A stretch of 64,000 nucleotides of DNA from Ahaetulla prasina (GCF_028640845.1 NC_080541.1:141015464-141079463); one strand, 5' to 3'. Counted from the first letter of the stretch, positions 11,985 through 24,408 are shown. Notes: generated by a model from the letters alone, not told the origin. Program-made: numbers and translations.

Positions 11985-12331
11985 TTTTTATTTTTTTTAA
12001 TTAATTTTTTATTTATAAAACAACACAATACGACAAACACAAAACATATAACATATAGCCCCTTATTAAAACTGTTTTGTTGCGGTAGTCTTCTGATATT
12101 TACATTTTCTCCCATTTCCCCTTATAATATCCTTCTTGTCCCATTATCCCTTATTATTCTATAATATCTATCACTCATAATATTGATTTTATACATTTTA
12201 TACATTATCTTACACTTTACTTATGCTTATGCTTTCTCCCTTTTTGTTATTGTTCACTATTTCTAATCTCTAGCCAGTTGTAGCATTTGTTCCAAATTGC
12301 ATAGTATTCTGTATCCTCCTTTTCTTTAATT
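11985..12331 (-). mobile_element. 5'-truncated L1 insertion with 14-bp TSD
   Basis: A perfect direct repeat, ATCCTATACTTTTA, lies at 11971-11984 and 12332-12345. A T-rich run at the left end is the poly(A) tail of a minus-strand copy. The interior is AT-rich with L1-like 3' sequence and no usable frame. Poly(A), long TSD and 5' truncation are the target-primed reverse transcription signature. Confidence 0.8.
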
Positions 12332-12345
12332 ATCCTATACTTTTA

Positions 12346-13287
12346 ATTAAATAAATAATACTTTTCTTCTTATTACTGTAGATGTTTCAGGCCACCACAA
12401 TCTTGTGACCTTTAACAATGTACAGAAATAAAAACAACAAGAATACAACTGTCAGCCATATAAAGCAGAACAGACTAAGAAACAAATGTCATGTACTTTT
12501 AAAAGTACTTTTATTAGAATAGCTATAGTGACCGAATCATGCAACCTGAATGTGCCTCCATTCTTCTTCACTATATCTTCATGTGAATTAGGAAGAGGCT
12601 GGTTTTAAGTTTGTTTCTTGGAACGGGTTAAGTTAAGCTTTGCTAATGATTCTTCCGCTATCCCTCATAGCTATCCTCTAGGCTGTCTACAACAATTCAA
12701 CCCCAAAAATATGATTAATATAAATTAATGATACTTCTTATATTCTTGTGTTGTGATGCAATTCTAATGTTTTGCTCATTCCATCTTTGTAGCCATGGCT
12801 GTGGTCACAGGTAGTGTCATGCATGGTATCACAGAATTAGCTTATTTGTACAAAGTAAAGCAGATCTGGGGAACAATCTCAACAGCTAGATTCTTCTCTT
12901 CCCTCTACTGTAATATGATCCAAATGACATCAGGAGATGGAACTGAGGGAGAGGAAATGCTACCACTTTTTTAGTGCCTGATCGTTTCTAGCCTTGTGGC
13001 ATTCTTCCTACCCCTACCTTTATTGTATAGTAATCCTGCCAGCCTCTTCTTTCCCTCATGCTTTCCTTAGGATTGTACCTCAAGAACATCTACATAAATG
13101 ATTGCAGTGAAATCATCAACTGAAAGAAAGGAAGCCCTGGTAGATATCCCAGCTTGGACTCCATAAGTGGAAGGAAGCGTATGAGATCTAATAATTTTTT
13201 TCCCAGAGGAAAGTAGCAGTCTAGCCAGATTCTTATGAACCGATGAATCAACAATAAAGAAATCAATCGATCGATCGATCAATCAAT
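12346..13287. other. Unrecognised stretch, (ATCG)n near the end
   Basis: No gene or confident transposon. ATCG/ATCA tetramers at 13262-13288 abut the CR1 3' end that follows and probably grew from its tail. Confidence 0.5.
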
Positions 13288-13400
13288 CACAATAGAGCTG
13301 GAAGGGACCTTGCAGGTCTTCTAGTCCAGCTTCCTGCTTCTTGACCTAAGCCTTGGAACTATTCCAGTTGCTCGTGCTTCAATGAAATAATGTGTCAGAA
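13288..13400 (-). mobile_element. CR1 LINE 3' terminus fragment
   Basis: Contains GAGCTGGAAGGGACCTTG and GTCTTCTAGTCCAGC, the antisense of the conserved CR1 3' end also present at 34714 and, in sense, at 59440-59475. It is severely 5'-truncated. Confidence 0.72.
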
Positions 13401-13832
13401 CATCAACAGTATGGAATGTATTATAAGCATTATGTTAGGATGTGTTAATATAACAGTCACAGTATACTGTGCAGTTAGAATGTTGGACAACAGTTCAAGA
13501 AATCCACATTCAAGTCTACAATTATTCCTGGAAACTCAATGATAAAACATACCTACAAAGGTGGGAATAAATTGGAGCCAGGCACTATATCTGTACACTT
13601 AAACTCTTTGACAGAATAATAATCAAAGTTCTTTTTAAAATTCATTCAAACCAAGTCCTGCTGAAATTAATGGGACTTAATTTAACTGTTATAATTACTT
13701 GTCTCACTGATTCTATGGTTACTTCCCATTAGTAACTGTTCAAGCACCATCTTGTAATAAAGAACAATACCAGTTCTGAAATACAGCACCGAAAGAAAAC
13801 AGAAGAACCATATTACGATAAATTGTCAAAGT

Positions 13833-14085
13833 AGTCTGTTATTAACAGCAGCTGCCTGCAATTATTGCAGGTTCAAGTCCCACCAGGCCCAAGGTTGACT
13901 CAGCCTTCCATCCTTTATAAGGTAGGTAAAATGAGGACCCAGATTGTTGGGGGCAATAAGTTGACTTTGTATATAATATACAAATGGATGAAGACTATTG
14001 CTTGACATAGTGTAAGCCGCCCTGAGTCTTCGGAGAAGGGCGGGATATAAATGCAAATAAATAAATATATAAATAAATAAATAAA
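13833..14085 (+). mobile_element. tRNA-derived SINE with L2-type tail
   Basis: GGTTCAAGTCC near 13870 is a pol III B-box. Then follow a conserved body (AAGGTTGACTCAG, ACCCAGATTGTTGGGGGCAA), the hairpin CCGCCCTGAGTCTTCGG...GGGCGG and an (AAAT)n tail. The tRNA 5' end is truncated; the copy at 37568-37858 keeps it. Confidence 0.87.
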
Positions 14086-14815
14086 GAGTGTAAACAAACG
14101 GCAGGCTACAGTTACTCTTTTGCACATGTGTTGAATCCATAGGTACCCACAGAGAGGCGCAAGTAACAAAATAGTATTGTAATGTCACAATGCACTTCTC
14201 TTTATTTTGGGCATCTTCATGTCAATGCCTTATGTATCTTCAAGGCCAAGAAAAGAAGAAAGATGGTAGAAAAGCTGAATTAGAAAAGGAAAAATTCTCA
14301 GGCTGTGCTGAGTTTCAGCAGAACAATCCAGTGGTGATTAAATTGAATCTCCCCATCAAAAGCAGGTCTACAAAGTGTTACTTTATCTCCCTGCTTCTAA
14401 ACCCAAAGCAAAGAAGATGCATGGCCCTCAGAGCTTCCCATACCTGGTATAGAAGATTTTTCCAACTATCTGAAGTGTCTTGTTATCTGCACCACTTCCT
14501 CAACACATCCTCAACAAGAATATCCTTCCTTCTACCAACCACCAGGTCCATATCAAAGCAAACCCAGGCATCCTTGCATTGCCCTAATGACTCCAGTCAT
14601 TGCCATGAAGAAACAATTCTCACTACAAATGTTACTCCAGTACCAGAAGAGTGAGGAGTATCCTCTTCTCCTTTTGGAGAAAGAACTTATCATGTCACAG
14701 AAGATAGATTTTATCTGCCATTGTAGATAGAAAACTTTTCATTTCCCCAGCATGGACAAGCAGATATCTGAAACAGGGCCGCAGATTTATGGTTTTGTAC
14801 AAAACTAAATTTTGG
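14086..14815. other. Unrecognised stretch with a 154-codon open frame
   Basis: A plus-strand frame at 14190-14654 reads 154 aa. Its first third is Lys/Glu-rich and the rest Ser/Thr/His-rich. It has no recognisable domain or codon-bias signature, and no sequence-visible promoter or splice context. I do not call it a gene. Confidence 0.4.
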
Positions 14816-14953
14816 GTTTTTTTATTTGCATTTATATCCCGCCCTTCTCCGAAGACTCAGGGCGGCTTACACTATGTCAAGCAATAATCTTCATCCATTT
14901 GTATATTATATACAAAGTCAACTTATTGCCCCCAACAATCTGGGTCCTCATTG
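14816..14953 (-). mobile_element. SINE 3' half (L2-type tail)
   Basis: Antisense copy of the 13833 SINE: tail and hairpin at 14830-14875, body up to ATCTGGGTCCTCATT. The tRNA head is missing. Confidence 0.87.
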
Positions 14954-15002
14954 AGTTTTGAACACTAGTATTGTATACTAGTATAGTAGTATTGTTACAC
15001 CA

Positions 15003-15243
15003 AGAGCCGTGGTGGTGCAGTGTTTAGAATGCGGTACTTCAGGCTACTTCTGCTGACTGCCTGTTGCCAGCAGTTCGGCAGTTCAAATCTCATCGGCTCA
15101 AGGTTGACTTAGCCTTCCATCCTTCTGAGGTGGGTAAAATGAGGACCCAGATTGTTGGGGGCAATATGGTGACTCTGTAAACTGCTTACAGAGAGCTGTA
15201 AAGCACTGTGAAGTGGTATATAAGTCTAAGTGCTATTGCTATT
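15003..15243 (+). mobile_element. tRNA-derived SINE, second subfamily
   Basis: The head AGCCGTGGTGGTGCAGTG acts as an A-box-like region and GTTCAAATC as a B-box. The body shares the AAGGTTGACTTAGCC and CCAGATTGTTGGGGGCAA blocks with the other SINE, but the tail differs: AAGTCTAAGTGCTATTGC. Minus copies lie at 23159 and 30173. A shared core with different tails suggests two partner LINEs. Confidence 0.85.
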
Positions 15244-16576
15244 AAATATCTGATGCTGCAGTTAAAGAAATCTCCTCAGATTTATCAGGTTATTGAATTG
15301 AGTGAGACTTTACCTGGTTACAACTAATTTGAGTTCTTCCAGTTATTCCTGTGGCCAACAGATGGTTGCAATTAGAATGCGGGAATAATTAATAAGGTTA
15401 AAAGTTTCATACAAATTGGTTGGAGTTTGCTAGGAGGCTGCGATAGACCAAAATATAATTGCAAAAAATCTAGGTAGTAAGAAATTAGAAAGCCGGTGTT
15501 GCTAAAGGATTCCGCAGAAATAGGATCCTAAGAGAAACAGAGTAAAAAAAAAAAAAAAAGGAGGTAGAGATCGGAAGGAGAGATGAGGTGCCGCTGTTAG
15601 ACAAAGCTGTGTCACTGAGGAAATTAAAGATAACAAAATTGAGAAAGGCTATTTTTCCAAGCAGATATAGACAGGAAACCTAGGACCTAAGAAGAGGGGA
15701 TTAAAAGAGCTGTGGGCATGCAAGGGAAATGTGTGAGGGGAGAAGAAGTTCAGCCAGTCAAAAGGGATCTATGCAATAGAAAACAAAGAAAGCTGTCTTG
15801 GGAAAGATAGCCGAAAGGAAGATAAGGAGCAGAGCTAGGGAGCCTTTTCTGTTTCGAAAATGGGAAAGAAAAATGACTTCTAAGGAAGAAAATGCTACAT
15901 GAGAGGGGTTAACTGTCTTTAGAAAACAAGAGGAGTCAAAACTAGAGGCTCAAAGCAATAGAAGTTTGGGTTGGCCGGAACAACCCACTGAAGGAATTAG
16001 AAGTAATAAGCGGTGTCCATCATGGTGCCGGGGGGGTGGGGGGAGGAAGCCTTTGCTGATTGCAAAAGAAGAAGGGAGCAACTGGCAGAATCGCCAGACG
16101 TGAAAATGCCCGGTTGATTGAGTGAGTGGAGGAACAGCAGGAGTGGAGGATAGAGAAGAAGAACTTGGAGCAAATGGGCCAAGATGGAGGAAACTGGACA
16201 AGGAGGTGAAGGAGCAGGGAAGAGCTGCTTCGTGAAATTTTACAGACCCAATCTTTTATTTGGGGAGTCCTGCGGAGGAGGAGAGCAGTACTTAACGTTG
16301 TTCTTCAGCCCCGTTCCCTTAAAATATATGCACCTTTGAAACTGAGTAAGTAAGAAGCAAAAGGACTGATTCTCCAGTAACCCTCTCTCTATAGGACAAA
16401 CGATTTGTCCCACTGAACTTTATGGGTTTAAAAAAATATATATCTGTATTTTAACCATTTGTCTATTTGCATAGATGTTGTTTCTTGTTGCTGGTAGTAA
16501 ACCTGATAACTGTTTACCACCTGTGTAGTATTTATTTTTACTGAATTCATAATAATGCAAAACATCCAGCATACTG
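15244..16576. other. Unrecognised stretch, purine-rich from 15540 to 16300
   Basis: The plus strand from about 15540 to 16300 is markedly A/G-rich, with AAGATGG-like phrases. It could be a degraded LINE 5' UTR, but there is no TSD or coding support. Minus frames at 15950-16201 are shadows of this composition. Confidence 0.4.
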
Positions 16577-16640
16577 ATTTTTTAATTATTTGATGACTTT
16601 TATAGATCGCCCAACTTCAAAATGACTCTAGGAGGCTTAC
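16577..16640 (-). mobile_element. Old SINE/L2 tail fragment
   Basis: TTTTATAGATCGCCCAACTT...GGAGGCTTACAC resembles a diverged complement of the L2-type hairpin tail. Confidence 0.5.
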
Positions 16641-17631
16641 ACCAAAACAAATGAAAATGGGAAACTCCATGCATTAAACAAGCACACTCCCCATAACAAA
16701 AACCCAGCCAAGAATATAAATGATATTAATCCTTTTAGATAACCAAGGATACCATACATGGGCAAACAACCAAGGATACCATACAGTACACTACTAAGAT
16801 GGGACCCATAATAGATCTCTTGGGAATATTAAAGCAGGTAAGCACCATGATAGAGATTCTTGTTCCATTCTTGTTCCAAAAAATAGCTTCACAAATTAAA
16901 TTGTAGTTTTCAATTTTGCCCATGTATGGTAAATATTTATAATGTTTATGTCTTGATTTATGGCTTAGGAAGTTTGTGGATGTATGATTAAATACAATGA
17001 ATGAGGAATAAAAGAAACTGGCTTGTTCAACAAACCATAATTAAAGCAAAGCCTATCGTGAAGTAGGCGAAATCAGCCATTATTACTCATACATATGGTT
17101 GTCCATTATGTGCATCATTTAATTAGCGTATGGCACATCATACATGGATTAGCATTATATATTAACATTATGTACAATTGAGCCAACAGTGCATCATAGA
17201 ATTCTGATTGTGTATTTCAGTTCTTTGTTCTTATGAGCTGTGCCCATCTGACAAGACTATTAACGAACCAAAGATGATGGTGTTACATTACTAAAGCCAT
17301 TATATACAATTTGGGATTTTGACAAGATTAAATATTTTCAAGAAAATCGAAGGAATCCACTTAGTATTAGGACTTACTCTTCTCCATGACCCAGTACAAT
17401 TTATCTCTCAACATTTAGCTGCCTGAGTGCTAAGACTAAAATGATACAGAAGTGGCCAATAAGCTAATTTTGCAAAGATGAGGTTCTTCTATAAAGTAGA
17501 TAGACAAGTGTATTGGCTTTTGTGAAACAATCTCTCTTCACTTAAATAAGAATTCGTTTCTCACTTCCTATTCTGAAAAGCAGTCCCAAGGCCAAAGGTA
17601 TACCTTAGCTATTGCTCTAGTTCCCTTAAAA
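16641..17631. other. Unrecognised non-coding stretch
   Basis: A short imperfect direct repeat (ACCAAGGATACCATACA, 16742-16785) is the only structure seen. No gene or transposon recognised. Confidence 0.5.
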
Positions 17632-17972
17632 GGTAAAGGTTCCCCTCGCACATATGTGCTAGTTGTTCCTGACTCTAGGGGGCAGTGCTCATCTTCATTT
17701 CAAAGCTGAAGAGCCAGCGCTGTCCGAAGACATCTCCATGGTCATGTGGCCGGCATGACTCAATGCCAAAGGCACACGGAACGCTGTTACCTTCCCACCA
17801 AAGGTGGTCCCTATTTTTCTACTTGCATTTTTACATGCTTTCGAACTGCTAGGTTGGCAGAAGCTGGGAAAAGTAACAGGAGCTCACCCCGTTACACGGC
17901 ACTAGGGATTCGAACCGCTGAACTACGACCTTTCGATCGACAAGCTCAGCGTCTTAGCCACTGAGCCACAGA
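17632..17972 (-). mobile_element. Sauria-type SINE (BovB-like tail)
   Basis: On the minus strand it starts with the tRNA-like GTGGCTCAGTGGCTAAGACG and the B-box GGTTCGAATCCC. The body holds GCCGGCCACATGACC and it ends in AGGGGAACCTTTACCTTT, the BovB-like tail. BovB supplies reverse transcriptase for this family. No clear TSD. The second copy is at 43141-43489. Confidence 0.9.
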
Positions 17973-19095
17973 TTTGTCTCTGACATGGTGGAGATATTGT
18001 CTAATATCCTTTATTACTGATGAAGCTAGAGGATCTCTTGGGATATGTAGTTCAGCAGCTATAGCGGCTCACAGGCCCTTTATCCTTCTTTGAAACAAAA
18101 TGAGGAAATATTTTAAGGAACCAGAAGAGTAAATAAGGTACATAGGTGAGAGTCTGAGTCTGAGTTGGAAAAGAATTAAAGGATTTTATAATGGCCATCT
18201 CTTTCTCTCCCCCCTCCCCCCTTCCTCTCTCCTTCAAATAGTTGTTATAAAAGATTTTACATATATAATCAGCACATTCAAAGAAAAAGATATAGAAATG
18301 TTAAAGAGAAAGTAAGTGTTAAGAAACCACCTCTTCACTAAAGTAGTCAGATCTTTGGAAAGAGAGTATGATTTGGGGAGATGTGGATTTTTCCATGATT
18401 CCTCTGGTACCATATTGTGGTGTATCCTAAATACAATATTAAATTGATCTAGATACATAGAGATAGATACATATACATAGGCACACTTTCTAAGTATGAT
18501 GCCTATTCCGGCTATTATGCCTATGACCCACAGAAACTCAGGAAACTTTTAAAAAGAAATCCTTTAAAAAAATCTAACATCTTCCATGTCCATTTAAATA
18601 TTTATATGCTGCCTTAAGAGGTAAAACAAAGCTCCACAGCAGCTAACAAAACATTGGGTATCAATGCATAGTAACGCAATGCATAAGCAAAAAAAAAAAA
18701 AGGACAAAAAAACTGAACAATTCAACCATCAGAAAAAGAGAAAAATTCAAAGCTTCCCTAATTCAGTCTGAATCAATAGCTTTACCCAACGTGTTACTGG
18801 ATTTGTCAGAAAAGAAAATAAGTCTCTAGGAGGAAGAATTATGACATATGAAGAATTTCAAACAGTTGGAAATAGGTTGTCATCTAGGTCTCCAGCAGCA
18901 GAAATGAGTGATTCCCATTCAGTTATGCAGTTCCATTTCTTAGGATATTATGTACCTATCTTTTTAAAGCAAATAATAAAAGCCAGAACCCAGATAGGAG
19001 CTCTGAAATATCATATCTCACATGATAGACTAGATATTAGCATGCTGTGCCTTCTATTCTGAAGTCACATGAACCAAAATAAGCCTTTTGACAAA
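17973..19095. other. Unrecognised stretch with old tail-like remnant
   Basis: No gene. A pyrimidine run lies at 18199-18236. A faint LINE/SINE tail resemblance (TATATGCTGCCTTAAGAGG, 18602-18620) is too diverged to assign. Confidence 0.45.
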
Positions 19096-19200
19096 AGTTT
19101 GTTTGTTTGTTTGTTTGTTTGTTTTGTCAAATACATAATATATATAAGTATAAGCATGAATTGAATACATAAAATGAATACAGCTATAGGGAACATTAGT
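19096..19200 (-). mobile_element. LINE 3' tail fragment with (TTTG)n
   Basis: After (TTTG)n at 19098-19123, GTCAAATACATAATATATAT and ATAAGTATAAGCATGAA resemble the 3' UTR start of the CR1-like LINE at 39680-40345. Confidence 0.55.
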
Positions 19201-19604
19201 TCATAGTCATATGTGAGATATTATATCCTATTACCTACAAATTGCTAACTTTTCTTTACTTACACACCTGGGCTTGACTTATGAGCAGTCTGTTATTCAT
19301 ACTGACACAACAATAGATTTAAAAACAAAAACAAAAAACAAGCTACTTTAAAACCTTTGATTCTATTCAATGGTTATTGATGATAGTTAATAGTGTAATA
19401 ATAGATCAGTGTAAATTCATGATGAAAAGAAGGAAACAGGATTGAACCATTACTCATTTTGTCAAAGAATAATTGTATTTCATGTATCTCCTAGCTGGGA
19501 TATAGGCAACAATTCACTGGCTTACAAAGCAGTCTCTAAATTAGAAATCCTGGCTTGTATAAAGTAGCATGAGCATATGTGAGATATGATCTAATCTTAG
19601 TTGT
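19201..19604. other. Unrecognised non-coding stretch
   Basis: Nothing recognisable apart from an A-rich run at 19320-19340. Confidence 0.5.
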
Positions 19605-19612
19605 ACTTATAC

Positions 19613-19756
19613 AATTTCCGGTTCTGCTTCCGGTTCTGTCTGGTTCTATAGAACCGGTAGTAAAACCAGTGGGAGGCTCCGCCTACCTGCCCTGATGTCA
19701 TCAAGCACTTGCGCTTCCGTTGCAAACCGGTAGTAAAGATAAGTAGAACCCACCCG
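19613..19756. mobile_element. hAT MITE, ACCGGT-rich family
   Basis: Perfect 8-bp TSD ACTTATAC at 19605-19612 and 19757-19764. The interior carries AGAACCGGTAGTAAA twice, GGAGGCTCCGCC and the terminal AGAACCCACC. It aligns with copies at 43738 and 52028. No coding capacity. Confidence 0.87.
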
Positions 19757-20272
19757 ACTTATACTACTTGTATATATGGCATATCAGCTTGTACTTATGG
19801 TATACTATCCAAACTGATCAGTGTGGTCATTATTGTTAGCAGGAAATGTCGCATGTGTCATAGGTATATTTAGGGATGCTAACATCGTCTTTTCTGTCTA
19901 ATAAAAAGCATATTGTGAAAGATGTGATTGGCCAAACCCAGAATAGCATTATAAATCATTATCTAAAAAGCCCATCTGGTGATATCCATGGCATAGGTAA
20001 GATTATGACTTGGCATATAGTAGTTTTAAATGGTAGCCAGCACTCTGAGGTAGACCAGGGAAGCAGATGGCATTAAAAATATTAAGACCCTGTTTAATTG
20101 AGAGTTTATTAAGGTTTCTCTTTCCTTCCTTCTTATACCAAAAAGAATCAAGGCAGGGCAATCTTGAGGATTTTTTCTAGATAAATTTATGTTTCCTAAT
20201 GGCTGCTGTATATTTTCTTCAAAGCCCTCTCCATACTCCTCTTCTGTGGTAAAGAACATGGATGGATGGATG

Positions 20273-20604
20273 CAGGGGTGAAATGCTACAGGTTCGGATA
20301 GTTCAGACAAACCGGTAGAAAAAAAATGCTACAGATTCAGGTGAACCGGTATTTCCGATGATCAGCTGGGCAACGATCAGCTGTGATGCATGATTTATAA
20401 TAGCTAGAATTGTTGGATTTCCTGCTTTCTAGCTAATCTAAATTGCATGGCACAGCGGATTCCCCCCACCCCCGCTGTTCTACTTACCTTTGCAGACTCG
20501 GAAGGCTTCAAAATGTTCCTTTTTTAGCGCTGTGTGTGCATGAGGTGTGCACTCGGTAGTAGACTCACAGAACCAGTAGCGGACTTCAGAGGATTTCACC
20601 GCTG
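20273..20604. mobile_element. hAT MITE, ACCGGT-rich family
   Basis: Starts CAGGGGTGAAATGC and ends GGATTTCACCGCTG, imperfect inverted ends. Inner AAACCGGTAG and GAACCGGTAT motifs match the family. The TSD (GATGGATG against GGTGGGGG) is weak because both flanks are simple sequence. Confidence 0.7.
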
Positions 20605-20610
20605 GGTGGG

Positions 20611-20700
20611 GGGAAGGAAGGAAGGAAGGAAGGAAGGAAGGAAGGAAGGAAGGAAGGAAGGAAGGAAGGAAGGAAGGAAGGAAGGAAGGAAGGAAGGAGG
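20611..20700. repeat. (GGAA)n microsatellite
   Basis: About 21 GGAA/GAAG units directly after a hAT MITE. Lys/Glu/Gly and Phe/Leu/Pro/Ser repeat frames here are artefacts. Confidence 0.97.
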
Positions 20701-20774
20701 GTTATGTTTACAACGTCTGAATACAGACTTCCAGAAGTTTAGGTTTTTCTTTGTATTACCATTTTGTGTTACCG

Positions 20775-20916
20775 TTTTCAGATAGTCCTTGGTTAACAAC
20801 CACTTGTTCAAAGGCTTTTCAAAGTTACAATGGTGTTCAACAGGTAGTAATTATGCTTGATTCTTGATGTTCTGATTGTCCCAGTATCCTCACAGTCACA
20901 TGATCATGATCTAAGT
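20775..20916. mobile_element. Remnant of AGTCCTCGA-end MITE family
   Basis: ATAGTCCTTGGTTAACAACC and TCAAAGTTACAATGG match the start of the fuller copy at 44571-44962. DNA transposon-like, superfamily not determined. Confidence 0.55.
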
Positions 20917-21100
20917 CAGTGGTTCCCAATGTGGGGCCCATGCCCCACAGAGGGACAATTTGATTTTTAATGGAGGCAATTCAAAAATGAGAAATCAACT
21001 GAATTTTTGAAAGCCCACTAATTCTTCTTATATATTTGTGATGAAACAGATGTGTTTCATTTACCTATTGTTGTCTTTGTTAAAGTGCATTTCCTAAGGC
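20917..21100 (+). mobile_element. Possible hAT left end
   Basis: CAGTGGTTCCCAATGTGGGG is a typical hAT terminus, but neither a right end nor a TSD partner was found. The 3' limit is a guess. Confidence 0.35.
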
Positions 21101-22515
21101 CTGGTCTGAAAAAGATATCCCAGCTGGGGGGAAGAGGGAACAACTGCCAGCCAATCAGAAGTGTTCCCACTAAGGATCATGAGACTGGCAGAATCTCTCT
21201 CTCTCTTTCCTGTGGGCTTTGCTACTGGGTGGTTGCAGGGAGAGCTGCTCTGTGGGGAGACAGAGTCGATGGCTGCTGGGGGAAGCCCAGCAGTGAGGAT
21301 ACAGGAAGGAAGGAGCAGACTTAGATAATATACCAGTAACTGGAACAAGGCTGCAGTATGGTTCCACCACAATGCATGGTGTAACCTCATCCAGCTTACA
21401 TAGGAATTTATGTGCAGAATTTAGATCCCAAGTAGGTAAAAGATACTTCAGGTCTCATGTGGACACTCATTTTTTATTTGTCAGTTGCTGCTTAAAGAAA
21501 TCATATCCTTTCCTAAACAAGTATGGTAAATGCTGAGGTTCAAGAAAACATGTTTTTCAGTCTGGTCACAGGTTTTTCAGGGATGGTAATAGAACAAATC
21601 AAGAGACAATTATTTTATTTAAGAAGTTTATTGCAGAAAGTTTTCCATTTTTTTAAAAAAAAAAAACTGGATTGATATTCTATCCTGGTTTCTTAATCTA
21701 TTCTTATATCTTACCTTATTTCCTATAACCCAGTTTCATTTTTATCTGAAACCTGTATTAATATGCTTAACTTTCTATTTTTTCAATATGCGTTCTTGTA
21801 TTTTCTATATTTTATCTTTATAACTTCTATCTTAGATAGCTTTTCTTTATTCAAACAATTCCATATCCCTATTTTTATTTTTATTCCTTCCACCTCTTCT
21901 CTAACTCCAACTGGACCCACAAAAAGTCATTAAACTTCCATAGATTTTGCGCACGCAGTTGCTAGCCATCTTCCTCTGATTACTTTGGCAGGCTAGATTG
22001 GTCCACAGCCAGGTAGTTCTGGTGGTTGGCAGATGTTAAAATTTCTAGCTTGTTCTGCTGCAGTAGCCCTGGAGAAGGAGTATTGGCTATGCACCAACAG
22101 CATTATAATGCCCATGTCAAAGTCCTTTCATCTTTGTTTTCATCCTGGGCTGTAGAATAAAATAATGTGTCTGAATAGCAGCATCTCATCTCCTTTGACT
22201 TTGTCAGTGAGAGTACAGAGAACTGGGCTTGAAGTTTGTATCTGGCTGAACCTCCATAGAGATTCTATGTCACATTGTACTGTCTGGCTTCTGATATCAC
22301 ATCTCAACAGGCATCCTCCACCATCTCCTTCAGTCTTTTAAGACCATTCTCCTGCCTTTCTAGCTTGCCAATGCTGTCAATAACTTGTCTGTACACTGCC
22401 AGTCCTGCAACTTATTTCCCTTGGTTCTTTCAGCTCCTTCCTTTTCTTTTGTCTTCATTTTACGTCTTTTTTTCTCTACTCTGTCCTTTTCCTTTTCCCT
22501 TCCCTTCCCTTTCCC
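21101..22515. other. Unrecognised stretch, AT-rich pyrimidine block
   Basis: No gene. The region 21640-21910 is T/C-rich on the plus strand and could be antisense LINE 3' UTR, without firm evidence. The frame at 22275-22874 runs into the SINE that follows and is not a gene. Confidence 0.4.
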
Positions 22516-22780
22516 TTTTTTTTAAAAATTTGCATTTATATCCCGCCCTTCTCCGAAGACTCAGGGCGGCTTACACTATGTTAGCAATAGCCTTCATCCT
22601 ATTTGTATATTTATATACAAAGTCAACTTATTGCCCCCAACAATCTGGGTCCTCATTTTACCTACCTTATAAAGGATGGAAGGCTGAGTCAACCTTGGGC
22701 CTGGTGGGACTAGAACCTGTAGTAATTGCAGGCAGCTGTGTTAATAACAGACTGTCATACCAGTCTGAGCCACAGACTCT
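22516..22780 (-). mobile_element. tRNA-derived SINE with L2-type tail
   Basis: Near-complete minus copy. The tail and hairpin lie at 22530-22575, then the body and a B-box complement (GGGACTAGAACC). The tRNA head near 22770 reads GTGGCTCAGACTGG on the minus strand. Confidence 0.9.
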
Positions 22781-23158
22781 TTCTGTTTCCCTCTATGTCT
22801 ATGTTCTATCTCTATGTTCCCTTTCTGTTTCCCTCTATGTCACATTGGATCTGCAAAGCATCTTTTTAAAGTGACAGTTTAACTAGTTCACTCAAAGTTG
22901 GGCCAGAGGAAGGGCTCAGTTTAGGCTAAGGCCAAGTAGGAAGGTGTCCAGGCTTAGGGACTGTCAACCCTAATCTTTCAAGATAATGTTTCAAAATAAT
23001 TTTAAAAATGTAAATCTTTGCCCTGGTGGGCAGTTGTGCCATCGGTCAATGTGGCCTGAGTCAATGTGGTCTGAGGTGCCGTATATCCTTCAGCTGACAC
23101 TATTCAGAAGTATGGGGACAAAGCAGTATGAGTATTTCTGGCCCTATGATATAGAAAA

Positions 23159-23385
23159 GACAGCAATAGCACTTAGACAGTGCTTTTACAGCCCTCTCTA
23201 AGCGGTTTACAGAGTCAGCATATTGCCCCCAATAATCTGGTTCCTCATTTTACCGACCTCAGAAGGATGGAAGGCTGAGTAAACCTTGAGCCTGGTGAGT
23301 TTCAATCTGCCAAATTGCAGCCAGCCAGCAGGCAGCAGAAGTATCCTGCAGCACTGCATTCTAACCACTGCACCACCATGGCTTA
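23159..23385 (-). mobile_element. tRNA-derived SINE, second subfamily
   Basis: Complement of the 15003 type: AGCAATAGCACTTAGAC tail at the left, the CCCCCAATAATCTGG body and the head complement ACTGCACCACCATGGCT at the right. Confidence 0.85.
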
Positions 23386-24311
23386 ATCCTGTATCTTTTC
23401 TTCTATAGGATCATATTTATAACTTATGGATTCAAACCCATATTTTTCTAAACCAGCATGCCTGCCTTGCAAACCCAGGAAAAGGCATAGCCCTTTAAAA
23501 GGCATCCAACATATAAAGAAAGGTCTGCATATTGCATGCTACTAATGAGAACCATCTTTTGTTTTGAGAACTATTTCATGGTGTCTCAAGTGATGTCTCC
23601 TGATCTTAGAACTATCTGAGTTTTGGGTTGTGTGATCTTATAAATCGAGAAACACAGGACCACATAGGCAAGCAAAAAAAAGAATACTATCCAATATTGC
23701 AAATTTCACTCATATTCGCATACACAGACCACTGCTGTTCCCTTGGGAAGGTTTTAATTTTATCATGTATGTAGATTAGAAGGATTGAACATGTGTTATT
23801 TGAAATTCACTCCAGAAATTAATCCTACCACCCTTTTTTTTGCTCCCTAGAAGCAGATGGGCTGGCTAAAAAAATGAGCAGCAGTTTGTTTTTACTTAAC
23901 TTTGCAGTTGCTCCATTCTTCTGAGCATCTGCCAAAATTTAAAAAAAGGGGAGGATGAGATAATAAAATATTTAATTGTTCTTTCTAAATTTCGAAGAGC
24001 TCACTCCGTAATCCATATTGGATTATCATCTCCCAGTTTTGGCTTGACACCAGCCCTGTAAAGTAGGTTAAATAAAAAAAACAGTGACTTGCCAAGGATC
24101 ATTTACTGAGCTTCACAGCTGGGCAGGAATATGAATCCTGCATCATACTTTATAACTACACAGAAGCTTTCTGGAGAACTGATTAAATGTGACACCTTAC
24201 AAAAATTTGCTGATTATTTAGTTGGTGCCAATGTTGCTTAATTGGGGCTCAATATTTGTTTGCTTTTCCCATTTCTTTTCCATGAAGAACACAAACATGC
24301 AGACTAACTTT

Positions 24312-24314
<3 letters not shown>
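23386..24314. other. Unrecognised non-coding stretch
   Basis: No coding or repeat structure recognised. Confidence 0.5.

Positions 24315-24362
<48 letters not shown>
24315..24362. repeat. (CA)n microsatellite
   Basis: About 24 CA dinucleotides without interruption. Confidence 0.98.
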
Positions 24363-24365
<3 letters not shown>

Positions 24366-24408
24366 TACTTGGGACTTCCAGGAAAAAATATGATGGATTG
24401 AAGACATC

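Noticed and set aside
13833..14085. tRNA gene candidate from the A/B-box-like motifs
   Set aside because: The motifs belong to repeated tRNA-derived SINEs with bodies and tails; no cloverleaf with intact acceptor stem.
20534..20811. Lys-Glu-Gly repeat and Phe-Leu-Pro-Ser repeat proteins
   Set aside because: Translation of the (GGAA)n microsatellite on the two strands.
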